From Mucilaginibacter geliditolerans (GTDB lineage Bacteria > Bacteroidota > Bacteroidia > Sphingobacteriales > Sphingobacteriaceae): a stretch of 64,000 bases of DNA. The stretch spans positions 62,001 to 126,000 of the forward strand of contig NZ_JACHBY010000001.1 of NCBI RefSeq assembly GCF_014200495.1, in the 5' to 3' direction. Positions 51,498 to 61,633 of this stretch are shown piece by piece. The position numbers and the translations under genes are program-made. The notes below the pieces were generated by a model. It ran no database searches. It saw nothing but the letters and a program-made list of their open reading frames with translations, and had not been told where the DNA came from. Each line of letters opens with the position of its first letter. The stretch's first letter is position 1.

Positions 51498-54400
51498 TTA
51501 CAATTTTATGTTAAGGTTCAATCCCAATGTTCTGGAATAAGGAACTGCAGGCGCCTCAAGTCCTGTTGAATATATTGAAGCTGAATAGCTTGATTCAGGA
51601 TCGATATTCGGGGTGTGTTTCATGATAGTGAACACATTGTGGCATACAAAACTTAGCCTTAAACCATGTATTTTACCGTTAAATATTTTAGTTGAGAAAT
51701 CGTAACCAAATATTAATTGCCTGAATTTGATAAAGCTGGCATCATATACGAACATTCCCTGATCTGCTAATGCCCAGTCAGCATAATAGGCTGATGGTTG
51801 TTGTTGGTCAGTGCCGTATAACAGATTTCTACCGGCAAGGGTTGCTTTTGATAACCCTTGTTGATAAGCAACTATATTGGTATTGGAGAATAATTTCCCT
51901 CCAAATTTCCCATCTATCAAAAACGACAAGTTAAAACGCCCAAACTTAAAATTGTCATTTATACCGGCGGCCCAGGGGCTTTCTGCCGAGCCAAAATCCT
52001 TTGGTTGTGATGCAGTTGGGTCAGGAGCACCTAATGCCGGATCGATAATAATATTGCCTTTGGCATCGCGTGCCGGATCAGGGGCAAATATTTGTAATGG
52101 TTCTTTACCTACAACTTGCTGTATGTAAGCCGCGGAGTTCCAATCCTGAGCCTCATAGCCAAGTGCTATTTCGGGTTGCCCACCTAATGATATTACTTTT
52201 CCTTTTGAGTAAGTGCCATTAAAGTCAACATCCCAGCTAAACTTGTCGCTTTTAACAGGTGTACCACCAAGGGCCAATTCAACACCATTATATTTAATTG
52301 TGCCCACATTAAGCAAAGCAGAATTATAACCAGATGTATAATCAATAGTTACCGGTACAATGTCATCAATAACCTTCTTTTGATAAACGGCCAAATCAAA
52401 TCTTAACCTGTCTTTAAAAAAGTCCATTTCTGTTCCAACCTCAATCTCTTGCCTTTTTGACGGCTTTAAAGCGCTATTAGGTACCTGGCCATTTCCTGCA
52501 GTTCCTATAGGATAAGGTTGGCCGCCGGGTGAAGTATAGGTGCCCTGTATACCATAGGTTTGTAAAGTTTGATAAGGGCTATCGGCAGCGCCGCCAACAT
52601 TCGCATAACTTAATCTTAGTTTACCAAGGTCCATGTCAGGAATATGCAGCAATTCTGAGAAAACAAACGAACCGCTGAATGATGGATAGAAATAATTTAT
52701 TTTTCCCGGCGACAAAGTTGAATACCAGTCGTTACGGCCGGTTACGGTCAGATACAGGAAGTTTTTGTAACTAAAGTCAGTACTTCCGTATAAAGACTGG
52801 TATTTTTCATTATTTGTTTGAACGCTTTCTGTCGGATTTTCAAGATTGCCAATGGTATATAAAAAAGGAATAGCAAAATTGATCCCGCCTGCATTAAAAG
52901 CTTCCTGTTGCGATCTTCTGTAATTGCCGCCTACTAAAACATTAAGTGTAAAGTCTTTACCAAATTTGAAATTCTTACCACCGGTAAGGTCTATGTTTAA
53001 TTCGGATTGTTTTTCATTTAATTCATTCATATCCCCGACATTGCCCTCGTCTGCCACATAAGCGGTTCCGGGGGGATCAATATTTGTATTCCGGTCATTG
53101 GAGTAATCATCCGCAACTTGAAAACCAATAAAAAAACCATCATCAAAAGTATATTTAAGGTTAGCCGAACCTGTAAAGCGATTGCGATGAATAGCGCCCT
53201 GTATTTCGTAAGCGGCAAAATAGGGGTTGGTAGTATATGGGTCGCCAAAAGCGCTTAGTTCATTGCCACTATCGCCTGCTACGGTACCATTCCCGTTAGG
53301 CCCTTTCAAAGTGGTGATGTTAATATTGCGCGGGACAAACATCGGGCCCCAGTTTAAATTTCCAATAGCATCAGAGACGTTAGGTGCATTTTTGGTGTAC
53401 TCTGATACATATTGTGAAGATAGATCAAGGGTTAAATTTTTTCCGAATTTGAGATTAGTAGTTTGATTGAATGTAAGGCGTTGCAAACCAGCATTTGGCA
53501 CATAGCTCTGATCGTTAAGATCACTAAAAGAAAAACGCGTAGCTCCGTCATCACCAAAGCCTTTACTGAAAGATACTGTATTGGTAAAGTTACCACCAGC
53601 CTGATAGAAACGACTAAGGTTGCCATCTGCAACTGCAGAATAGGGCCTTTTAACGCCATCAAACTGGTAAACCTCGGAGCCATCCAGTTTACCACCCCAG
53701 CTTGATTCCATTGATGATAACGCATCAGCCCCACTAACGGGTTTTACCCCGTTATAGCCTTGTCCATACACATTTTGGAAATCAGTTTCATCAATCACAT
53801 TTTCCCTTACATAATTTGAGTTTATTTCAACACCAAGCCCTTCACCACTTTTACCTTTTTTAGTGGTTATCAATATAACTCCGTTAGCACCGCGATAGCC
53901 ATATAATGCAGTAGCAGCAGCGCCTTTTAATATAGATATGGTTTCAATATCATCCGGGTTAATATCACCAATACCATCACCGCCATCCTTGCCACCATAA
54001 CCGCCACTTACATCGGTAGTTGCATAGTTGTTATTAACCAATGGTATGCCGTTTAACACATATAGTGGCTGATTATTACCGGTCATATTGGTAATACCAC
54101 GTATAACAACGTTACTGGCGCCGTTTGGGCCTGTAGCCACACCGCTAACATTTACACCGGCAACCCGGCCTTCAAGGCTGTTTACAAAGCTGTTCTGCCG
54201 TGCTTCAGTAATAGTTGCACCTTTTACAGTGCTAACTGAATAACCTATAGCCTTATTTTGTTTAGTAATGCCTAATGCTGTTACAACCACATCTTTTAAT
54301 TCAGTGGTTTCCGGTTGTAGTTTAACATCAATGGTGGTTCTGCCGGCTATAGCTACTTCTTTAATTGTATAGCCAATGAATTTGAAAACCAATGTAGAGG

Positions 54401-54641
54401 TACTCCCGGCTGTAATAGAGTAGAGCCCATTAGCATCCGTAGATACTGCATTGGCGGTGCCTTTTACCTGTATGGTAACACCGGGGAGTGTTTCATTTGT
54501 TACACCATCGGTTAGTTTGCCTTTAATGTTAATGTTTGCCTGGGCTGCAGCAAAATTGCTGAACAGCACCATGAACAATAAGTTTAGTGTGGCAATTTTT
54601 AAAACAAGATTGATTTTTTGTGTGTAGAAGTTTTTTTTCAT
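51498..54641 (-). CDS. SusC/RagA TonB-linked outer-membrane transporter
   Basis: 1047 aa from the ATG at 54641 (MKKNFYTQK), giving a normal signal peptide ending SNFAAAQ. Order: carboxypeptidase-regulatory-like domain (about 37-115), plug domain with GVNVSGVATGPNGASNVVIRG (quoted as GVNVSGV and NVVIRG) and the SusC signature ALYGYRGANGVILITTKKG, then a 22-strand beta-barrel ending NLNIKL. It imports ligands across the outer membrane using TonB energy. It heads a susC-susD-unknown operon. No sigma/anti-sigma pair is adjacent, and no TonB-signalling extension is present at the N-terminus. Confidence 0.94.
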   Translation of the reverse strand: MKKNFYTQKINLVLKIATLNLLFMVLFSNFAAAQANINIKGKLTDGVTNETLPGVTIQVKGTANAVSTDANGLYSITAGSTSTLVFKFIGYTIKEVAIAGRTTIDVKLQPETTELKDVVVTALGITKQNKAIGYSVSTVKGATITEARQNSFVNSLEGRVAGVNVSGVATGPNGASNVVIRGITNMTGNNQPLYVLNGIPLVNNNYATTDVSGGYGGKDGGDGIGDINPDDIETISILKGAAATALYGYRGANGVILITTKKGKSGEGLGVEINSNYVRENVIDETDFQNVYGQGYNGVKPVSGADALSSMESSWGGKLDGSEVYQFDGVKRPYSAVADGNLSRFYQAGGNFTNTVSFSKGFGDDGATRFSFSDLNDQSYVPNAGLQRLTFNQTTNLKFGKNLTLDLSSQYVSEYTKNAPNVSDAIGNLNWGPMFVPRNINITTLKGPNGNGTVAGDSGNELSAFGDPYTTNPYFAAYEIQGAIHRNRFTGSANLKYTFDDGFFIGFQVADDYSNDRNTNIDPPGTAYVADEGNVGDMNELNEKQSELNIDLTGGKNFKFGKDFTLNVLVGGNYRRSQQEAFNAGGINFAIPFLYTIGNLENPTESVQTNNEKYQSLYGSTDFSYKNFLYLTVTGRNDWYSTLSPGKINYFYPSFSGSFVFSELLHIPDMDLGKLRLSYANVGGAADSPYQTLQTYGIQGTYTSPGGQPYPIGTAGNGQVPNSALKPSKRQEIEVGTEMDFFKDRLRFDLAVYQKKVIDDIVPVTIDYTSGYNSALLNVGTIKYNGVELALGGTPVKSDKFSWDVDFNGTYSKGKVISLGGQPEIALGYEAQDWNSAAYIQQVVGKEPLQIFAPDPARDAKGNIIIDPALGAPDPTASQPKDFGSAESPWAAGINDNFKFGRFNLSFLIDGKFGGKLFSNTNIVAYQQGLSKATLAGRNLLYGTDQQQPSAYYADWALADQGMFVYDASFIKFRQLIFGYDFSTKIFNGKIHGLRLSFVCHNVFTIMKHTPNIDPESSYSASIYSTGLEAPAVPYSRTLGLNLNIKL

Positions 54642-54884
54642 AGTTTGAATTTTAATAAAAAAACAATTGACCAATAAGCAAAAAACAGTTTGTGAAATTT
54701 AAAGAGCGATAAATATTGGGTAGAACTTAAAGTTCTGGCAGGGCTAGGTTTGTATAATGAATGTAAGTTACAACAAAAAGTATTCTTTCCCTAATACGAG
54801 GACAACATTAAATTTACTTTAATAAACGTATTTTTATAATCAATAATGGAATTTTATTAAGGGTTTTAGATGATACGCCCATTT

Positions 54885-54892
54885 TAATTTTG
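54885..54892 (+). promoter_or_regulatory. -7 promoter box of the GH31-GH65 unit (TAATTTTG)
   Basis: Exact TAnnTTTG, ending 22 bp before the GH31 ATG; predicted leader of about 16 nt. A TTTT stretch lies about 20 bp upstream. Confidence 0.5.
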
Positions 54893-54914
54893 CTTACTCT
54901 ACGGTATTTAAAAT

Positions 54915-57284
54915 ATGATAAAAAGATTCTTAGTCCAGGCATTGCTTATTACCAGTGTTTCTTTTACAGCCTTTGCTCAAAATTCTAATCAGCTAAATAG
55001 TTTTAAAACAAGTGCTTACGATGGTAAGCGTTTGCTGATTGCCACAACTAAGGGCTATATTGAAATAACAGCCTTTGCCCCTGATGTAATACGCGTTACT
55101 TATCAAACCAATCCTAATGAAACTGTTAAAAGCTTTTCAACAATTGCCAAACCAGGGAGTGTAAGAGTGCAATACATTAATAACAATCTTGTTACAGTAT
55201 TAAAAACTAGCTTACTCAAGGTTGTCGTAAACAAAAAAGACCTTTCGGTGAGTTTTATTGACCTTAAAAATGATACACTATCAAAAGCATTTAATTACCT
55301 GAAGACAGCTGATAGTTCTGCAATCGGCTTTCATTCAGATGGTAAGGAAGCTTTTTATGGCGGTGGTTCAAAGGCTATCGAACTGAATAAAAGAGGTCAG
55401 ATACTACAAAATTACAACCAGGCACATTGGGATTATAAGTTTGGGCAAACCGATCTGAATATTTCTATCCCTTTCCTAATATCAAGCCGTAAGTATGGTA
55501 TATATATGGATAATGCCGCCAAAAGCAGCTTTGATGTTTGTAAGACCGATCCGAATGTGCTCGGTTACAAAGTATCATCGGGCCCGGTAAGTTTCTTTTT
55601 TGTTGGTGGCGAGAGTGTGGATAAGGTAGTCTATAATTATACAAATTTAACTGGCAGGCAACCTTTGCCGCCTCGTTGGGCATTGGGTTATATATCATCA
55701 AGATATGGGTATAAATCAGAAAAGGAAGTAACCAATATAATTGATAAAACACAGGCAGCTGGTATACCGCTTGATGCTGTTGTGTTCGATCTTTTTTGGT
55801 ATAAGGCTGATACTTTAATGGGTAACCATAACTGGTACCGTGATAGTTTTCCTGATCCGCAAAAAATGCTGCATAATTATCTGAACAAGGGCATTAAGGT
55901 CATCACCATAAGCGAAACCTATATTACTAAGAAATCAGAAAATTATAAAGCCGCTCTGCAACAGCATTTACTTACACCTGATTATATCACTAAACCGGCG
56001 CCACACATATTCAAGGATTTTTGGGCAAGCCCGGCAGGATTGCTGGATATTTTTAAGCCTCAAGCACAACAGTTTTACTGGAATTTTTACAAAGCCCGCA
56101 TAAAAGAAGGCACAGTAGGCTGGTGGATGGATCTGGGTGAGCCGGAGTCAAGCTCGGATAGTTTGCGCTTTGCTGCAGGGTCGGATAGCAAGGTTCATAA
56201 TGTGTACGCGCTTATTTGGGCAAAAACAGCTTTCGATGGTTACCGCAAGGATTTTCCTGCAAGCCGTATACTTTTGTTGCCACGTTCAGGGTATGCGGGT
56301 ATGCAGCGATACTCGGTATTTCCATGGTCGGGTGATATTGACCGGTCATTTGACGGTCTGAAAGCACAGATCCCCATTATTACCACTATGGGTTTAGATG
56401 GCGTGGGGTATATGCACATGGATGCAGGCGGATTTACCACAGGACAAACAAAATTAGAGGGTGATCCTGAGCTTTACTCGCGCTGGCTGGAGTTTGCCGC
56501 TTTTTGTCCGGTAATGCGTACCCATGCCGATGCCACTAATTATTCGCCCGAACCTATTTTTTGGGATGATAGTACACGTTTAAGGGTTACAAAATATATA
56601 AAGCTAAGATATCAGCTACTACCCTATAATTATACGTTGGCCTATATCAATACAACAACTGGTCGACCGTTGATGCTGCCACTTAATTATTTCGACGACA
56701 ATAAACAACTGTCTAACATAAATGATGAGTATTTATGGGGCGGGCACCTGTTAGTTGCACCAGTAATTGTTAAAGGCCAAACCGAAAAGAAGGTTATTTT
56801 CCCCAAAGGTGAATGGATAGGTTTTAATAATATGAATTCTTACAGCGATTCTGCTGATGTTGTCGCACCATTGGATAGCTTGCCCTTATTTGTTAAAGCA
56901 GGAAGCATTATAACAATGACAGCGCCAATAACCAATACCAATCAATACGATGGTAAAAGTCTGATCCTTAAATATTACATGGGTACTACCAGTTCAACTG
57001 TAAAATCGCAATGGTTTTATGATAACGGAGCAGATGCTAACTCTCTACAAAAAAAACAATACGACCTGGTTACCTTTACCAGTAGTGGTGCCGGTAATGA
57101 ACATCATATCAGTATAAAACCAGAGCATTTGATCAATAGGCAAAAGAAATTCAAATTAGAAATACCGGGCGAAAGGGTCAGGAGGGTTAAATTTTCCAAT
57201 AAGACTAAATACACAGTTATTGGTAATGAGATCTATTTCAGCTGGAACGGACAGCCTTTGCAAATAGATATTAAAACTTTATAA
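54915..57284 (+). CDS. GH31 family glycoside hydrolase
   Basis: 789 aa with a signal peptide (SFTAFAQ). GH31 includes alpha-glucosidases, alpha-xylosidases, alpha-galactosidases and others. The nucleophile Asp is in GWWMDLGEPE (about 397-406) and the acid/base Asp in WSGDIDRSF (about 473-481). The N-terminal beta-sandwich has EAFYGGGSKAIELNKRG, and C-terminal beta-domains start near 600. The extended DLGEPE differs from the IWNDMNEP of common alpha-glucosidases, so specificity is open. It is followed 6 bp later by a GH65 gene; the two could act on alpha-linked glucose. Confidence 0.9.
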   Translation: MIKRFLVQALLITSVSFTAFAQNSNQLNSFKTSAYDGKRLLIATTKGYIEITAFAPDVIRVTYQTNPNETVKSFSTIAKPGSVRVQYINNNLVTVLKTSLLKVVVNKKDLSVSFIDLKNDTLSKAFNYLKTADSSAIGFHSDGKEAFYGGGSKAIELNKRGQILQNYNQAHWDYKFGQTDLNISIPFLISSRKYGIYMDNAAKSSFDVCKTDPNVLGYKVSSGPVSFFFVGGESVDKVVYNYTNLTGRQPLPPRWALGYISSRYGYKSEKEVTNIIDKTQAAGIPLDAVVFDLFWYKADTLMGNHNWYRDSFPDPQKMLHNYLNKGIKVITISETYITKKSENYKAALQQHLLTPDYITKPAPHIFKDFWASPAGLLDIFKPQAQQFYWNFYKARIKEGTVGWWMDLGEPESSSDSLRFAAGSDSKVHNVYALIWAKTAFDGYRKDFPASRILLLPRSGYAGMQRYSVFPWSGDIDRSFDGLKAQIPIITTMGLDGVGYMHMDAGGFTTGQTKLEGDPELYSRWLEFAAFCPVMRTHADATNYSPEPIFWDDSTRLRVTKYIKLRYQLLPYNYTLAYINTTTGRPLMLPLNYFDDNKQLSNINDEYLWGGHLLVAPVIVKGQTEKKVIFPKGEWIGFNNMNSYSDSADVVAPLDSLPLFVKAGSIITMTAPITNTNQYDGKSLILKYYMGTTSSTVKSQWFYDNGADANSLQKKQYDLVTFTSSGAGNEHHISIKPEHLINRQKKFKLEIPGERVRRVKFSNKTKYTVIGNEIYFSWNGQPLQIDIKTL

Positions 57285-57290
57285 AACATT

Positions 57291-59321
57291 ATGAATAAAG
57301 GTATAATCCTGCTATTGGCTCTGAGTTTATTTTGGATCAGCGCAAAAGCGCAAGACCCATGGATAATTAAGGCCGATAAAATTGACCCGGCAAATTACTA
57401 TGGTGTTACGGTTGCCAACGGTATGATAGGGATCGTATCATCATCAGAACCATTTCAGGTAAAAAATGTAGTGCTGGCGGGTGCTTATGATATGTATGGC
57501 AGGGGTAGGGTAAGCAATTTTCTGAACAGCTTTAATTTGCTGAACATGTATCTGCTATTTAATGGCGATGACTGGGATGCCAGCAAGGTGAAGAACATGA
57601 AGCAGGAACTGGATATGCAGCATGCCTCGTTCACCACTACTTTTGATTATGGCGATGTTGCTTCCATAAAATACACCTATTATTCGCTCAGACAATTGCC
57701 TTTTTGTGTGTTGATGGATGTATCTGTTACTGCAAAAAAGACGGTAAACATTACCGCTGCCAGTGTAATGCAAGCGCCGGATGCTTTGCGTGATGTGCAG
57801 AATTATTATAATGAGGTTGACGGGCCAACAGGTCGTATCAGTTTGCTTACCTCTACAGCTAAAAGTCCGACAGGTAAGCTGCAATTATGCGCCTCTAATG
57901 CTTTTATATTTAATGAGGCAGATTCATTAGCGCCAAGGCTGATGCATGAGATGCTGGATAATAATATGCATTCCATGCGGTTCAGTAAGGAATTAGCTGC
58001 GGGACAAACGTATACTTATAGTATAGTGGGTTCGTCTATAACCTCCACGCATACCGCTGACCCATTAAATGAGGCGGAGCGTTTAACTATATTTGCCCGG
58101 TTACAGGGCCGTGATGATTTGATAAAAGCACATACCCAAGCGTGGGCTGAGCTTTGGAAAAGTGATATACAAATTGACGGTGAGCCGCAGGCGCAACAAG
58201 ATGTGCACAGCATGTTATACCATTTATATTCATTCTCACGCGAAGGAACTGCTTACGCGCCATCGCCAATGGGATTATCGGGATTGGGATATAACGGGCA
58301 TATATTCTGGGATTCTGATCTATGGATGTTTCCGGCTTTGTTAGTGCTTCACCCTGAAATTGCCAAATCACTAATTGAATATCGTTATGAACGCCTTGCT
58401 GCCGCGAAGCAAAATGCCTTTGCACATGGTTTTAAAGGTGCAATGTACCCCTGGGAGAGTGCGGATAATGGTACCGAGGAAACGCCTGTCGGTTCATTAA
58501 GTGGCCCTTTTGAACACCATATTACCGCTTGCGTGGCATTGGCTGCATGGAATTATTACTGCGTAACCCAGGATAAACAATGGCTGCAGGAAAAAGGATG
58601 GCCTATTATATCCGCGTGTGCCGATTTTTGGGCGAGCAGGGTTGAACGTAACGGTTCTGGTCAATACGATATTAAAAATGTAATTGCCGCTGATGAATGG
58701 GCAGAAGGGATAGACAATGATGCTTTCACCAATGCTGCGGCAAAGGCCAATTTGCAATGCGCCGTGTTAGCAGCCAAGGTTTTGAACATGAAAGCTGACC
58801 CTGATTGGCAATTGGTTGCGCAAAACATCCCCATATTAAAGTTCCCGGATGGGGTAACCAAAGAGTTTGCAACTTATAAAGGTGGCGGTATTAAGCAAGC
58901 CGACGTGAATTTGCTGGCCTATCCGCTAAAAACAATAACTGATCCCGCACAGGTAAAAAGAGATTTGGAGTTTTATGAAAGCCGGATACCAAATGAGGGT
59001 ACGCCAGCCATGACACAAGCCATTTTTACCTTATTATATGCAAGATTAGGAAACGGTGATAAAGCATATCATTACTTCAAAGATGCTTATGAGCCTAACC
59101 TTAATCCGCCATTCAGGGTGATAGCTGAAACAAAGGGCGGTACAAATCCATATTTTGCAACCGGGGCGGGTGGTATCATTCAAAGCCTGTTAATGGGTTT
59201 TGGAGGATTAGATATTACATCAAACGGGATCACCCAAGTTAAAAGCACGCTGCCATCCAACTGGAAATCAATTACGATAACAGGAGTGGGGCCTGAGAAA
59301 AAAACTTATGTGGTTAAATAA
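57291..59321 (+). CDS. GH65 family glycosidase
   Basis: 676 aa with a signal peptide (ISAKAQ). GH65 fold: N-terminal beta-sandwich (about 25-270) and an (alpha/alpha)6 barrel. Barrel signatures are GHIFWDSDLWMFPALLVLHP, KGAMYPWESADNGTEE and the general acid Glu in AADEWAEGIDNDAFTN. GH65 contains trehalose, maltose and kojibiose phosphorylases plus hydrolases such as acid trehalase and protein glucosylgalactosylhydroxylysine glucosidase. A secreted form makes hydrolysis more likely than phosphorolysis. It follows the GH31 gene by 6 bp and converges with the GH92 gene, with only 2 bp between stop codons. Confidence 0.88.
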   Translation: MNKGIILLLALSLFWISAKAQDPWIIKADKIDPANYYGVTVANGMIGIVSSSEPFQVKNVVLAGAYDMYGRGRVSNFLNSFNLLNMYLLFNGDDWDASKVKNMKQELDMQHASFTTTFDYGDVASIKYTYYSLRQLPFCVLMDVSVTAKKTVNITAASVMQAPDALRDVQNYYNEVDGPTGRISLLTSTAKSPTGKLQLCASNAFIFNEADSLAPRLMHEMLDNNMHSMRFSKELAAGQTYTYSIVGSSITSTHTADPLNEAERLTIFARLQGRDDLIKAHTQAWAELWKSDIQIDGEPQAQQDVHSMLYHLYSFSREGTAYAPSPMGLSGLGYNGHIFWDSDLWMFPALLVLHPEIAKSLIEYRYERLAAAKQNAFAHGFKGAMYPWESADNGTEETPVGSLSGPFEHHITACVALAAWNYYCVTQDKQWLQEKGWPIISACADFWASRVERNGSGQYDIKNVIAADEWAEGIDNDAFTNAAAKANLQCAVLAAKVLNMKADPDWQLVAQNIPILKFPDGVTKEFATYKGGGIKQADVNLLAYPLKTITDPAQVKRDLEFYESRIPNEGTPAMTQAIFTLLYARLGNGDKAYHYFKDAYEPNLNPPFRVIAETKGGTNPYFATGAGGIIQSLLMGFGGLDITSNGITQVKSTLPSNWKSITITGVGPEKKTYVVK

Positions 59322-59323
59322 AC

Positions 59324-61633
59324 CTATTGAAAATTTGGTGCTGCAGGTTTATCAGTCATGGTAAACACCAAATTGCCACCGCTCATGATATCTTTATAAG
59401 TGATATATGGTTTGGTATAGATACGGCCGTTTAAGCTTATGCTTTCCACATATTTATTTGTCTGCGACAGGTTTACTGCTTGTATTACAAAATGCCTGTT
59501 ATTAGGTAAGGTAATATCAATATTCCTCATCTGCGGAGCGCCAAAAACGAATTTGCCATCTACCGGGTTAACGGGGTAAAAGCCCATGGTTGTAAAAATA
59601 TCCCAGGCCGACATCTGTCCGCAATCATCATTTCCCGACAGGCCGTCCGGTTTGTTTTGATAGAACTGCTCATGCACCTGCCTTACATATTGCTGTGTTT
59701 TAGCCGGATTGCCTGCCAACGTGTACAAATAAGCCACATGGTGCACCGGCTCGTTGCCATGTGCATACTGGCCGATTAAACCCGTAACATCCAGCGTTGA
59801 TCCTTTGCCAAATACCTTTGCCGGCATGGTAAATAAGGAATCCAATTTATCGGAGAATACTTTGTTGCCGCCCATCAGCTTAATTAATCCCGGTATATCA
59901 TGTTGTACCTGCCATACATATTGCCAGGCATTGCCCTCGGTATAATCGCCGCCAATAGCCAACTGACCACTATCCAAATGTGCAAATGGCTCAACCCATT
60001 TACCGTTTGCCAGTTTACCACGCATCAGGTTGGTTGATTTATCAAATAGGTTAACATAAAACTTTGAACGCCTGGTGAAATAGGCATAATCTGCCTGTTT
60101 ATGCAATGCTTTAGCTAATTGAGCTGCGCACCAGTCATCATAAGCAGCTTCTAATGTCCTTGATACCGCTTCACGTTTTACTATATCCGATGGCAGGTAG
60201 CCATAGTGCATATAAAGGTGCCAGTCGTATTTTGGATTTACGTTTGTAGTTAACGTTTTCTTTATAGCGGCGAATGCTTTTTCTTTATCAAAACCCTTTA
60301 TACCTTTTAAACTGGCATCAACTATAACAGGTATGGAGTGGTTGCCGATCATGGCATAGCTTTCCTTACCCCATAAGGTCCAGATGGGTAATGCTTTGGC
60401 TACGTCAAAATGTTGCAATATGCTTTCAACCATTTGCCCGTCACAGTCGGGGCAAAGTATGGTATACATGGGATGTGCTGCGCGATAGGTGTCCCACAGC
60501 GAAAAAGTCGAATAAAACACCTTATCAGCTGATTGGTGCACCTTTCCATCTGCGCCACGATATTTGCCATCAATATCAGCGATGTTATTAGGCTGGATAA
60601 ACAGGTGGTAAAGGCTGGTGTAAAGATTGGTCTTTTCATCATCAATACCTTCGGCCTTAATAACACTCAACTTGTTTTCCCAGGCTTGTACGGCTTCGCC
60701 TTCAACTATCTCGAAGGATTTATTTATAGTTTCAGATAAATTGAGTTTAGCACCTTCAATACTAACGGCAGATATGGCCACTTTTGCTTCTAGCTGTCCG
60801 CCGACTTTGGTATCAAAATCAAGCACCAGACGCCTTTTGTTATTGCCATCTATAAAATGATAGCCGGTAAATGGCTTATTGAATATCGCGGTAAAAAACA
60901 TTTTCCTATCCACCCAAACCGATGTGGAGGTGTAACCGCTGATGGAATTATTGCCATTAATGGTGATCGATCCGTCTAAAAGATGGCTTTCCAATTCTTC
61001 TTTGGAATCGACCAGGCTGCTCTGGATATCCACCAAAATATGCGAATCACCTTTATTATTAAAAGTATAACGGTGCAACCCTGTATGCGGCGATGCGGTA
61101 AGCTCAGCTTTGATGCTATTCCGGTTTAATACAACGGTGTAATAACCCGGAGAGGCCTTTTCTGTCGATCTTGAAAAACCACTTACAAAAGTTGCAGGCG
61201 TTTTGCCCTGGAAAGGGAAGAAGAGCACATCACCCAGGTCAACGCCACCCGTGCCGTTTAAATGGGTGTGGGCAAAACCAGTGATCACACTGTCCTCATA
61301 GCGATAGCCCGAGCAGTAATCCCATCCAAAATTGCCAGTTTCCGGACTTAGTTGCACCATGCCGAAGGGTACTGTGGCGCCCGGAAAAGTATGCCCTGTT
61401 GCCGCCGTGCCGATAAATGGGTTTACGTATTTAGTGTAGGATTGGGCGTTGGCACGAAAGACTGAGGTTAATAAAATAACACAAATTACTAAAGCAAGGC
61501 CCGTGCGATTCCCCTCTTGAGAGGGGTGTAGGGGTGTGTTTATACCGCATGTAGAACACACCCCTGCAACTGCACCGGCTTTCGCGCCCCCTCTCGAGAG
61601 GGGAACTTGATTTGCATCTTTTATGCCTTTCAT
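59324..61633 (-). CDS. GH92 alpha-mannosidase with repeat-derived N-terminal extension
   Basis: 769 aa. GH92 enzymes are calcium-dependent exo-alpha-mannosidases. Signatures are FPGATVPFGMVQLSPETG, GYRYEDSVITGFAHTHLNG, GKESYAMIGNHSIPV, GGDYTEGNAWQY and GNDDCGQMSAWDIFTTMGFYP. Start at ATG 61633 shares one base with the GH3 stop (TAATG), so the two are translationally coupled. The first 45 residues are odd: about residues 10-42 are encoded by a palindromic intergenic-type repeat inserted in frame, and the hydrophobic signal core only begins at about residue 46 (LALVICVILLTSVF...ANAQ). The N-region is thus unusually long. The mature enzyme looks intact. Confidence 0.92.
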   Translation of the reverse strand: MKGIKDANQVPLSRGGAKAGAVAGVCSTCGINTPLHPSQEGNRTGLALVICVILLTSVFRANAQSYTKYVNPFIGTAATGHTFPGATVPFGMVQLSPETGNFGWDYCSGYRYEDSVITGFAHTHLNGTGGVDLGDVLFFPFQGKTPATFVSGFSRSTEKASPGYYTVVLNRNSIKAELTASPHTGLHRYTFNNKGDSHILVDIQSSLVDSKEELESHLLDGSITINGNNSISGYTSTSVWVDRKMFFTAIFNKPFTGYHFIDGNNKRRLVLDFDTKVGGQLEAKVAISAVSIEGAKLNLSETINKSFEIVEGEAVQAWENKLSVIKAEGIDDEKTNLYTSLYHLFIQPNNIADIDGKYRGADGKVHQSADKVFYSTFSLWDTYRAAHPMYTILCPDCDGQMVESILQHFDVAKALPIWTLWGKESYAMIGNHSIPVIVDASLKGIKGFDKEKAFAAIKKTLTTNVNPKYDWHLYMHYGYLPSDIVKREAVSRTLEAAYDDWCAAQLAKALHKQADYAYFTRRSKFYVNLFDKSTNLMRGKLANGKWVEPFAHLDSGQLAIGGDYTEGNAWQYVWQVQHDIPGLIKLMGGNKVFSDKLDSLFTMPAKVFGKGSTLDVTGLIGQYAHGNEPVHHVAYLYTLAGNPAKTQQYVRQVHEQFYQNKPDGLSGNDDCGQMSAWDIFTTMGFYPVNPVDGKFVFGAPQMRNIDITLPNNRHFVIQAVNLSQTNKYVESISLNGRIYTKPYITYKDIMSGGNLVFTMTDKPAAPNFQ
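61509..61605. repeat. Palindromic repeat inside the GH92 coding region (CCCCTCT-GAGAGGGG family)
   Basis: Outer copies TTCCCCTCTTGAGAGGGG (61509-61526) and CCCCTCTCGAGAGGGGAA (61588-61605) are each palindromic and also pair with each other. Inner arms GGGGTGTGTT (61531-61540) and AACACACCCC (61555-61564) pair as well. This is a type of repeat usually found between genes in Bacteroidota; here it lies in a reading frame without stops. Confidence 0.88.
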
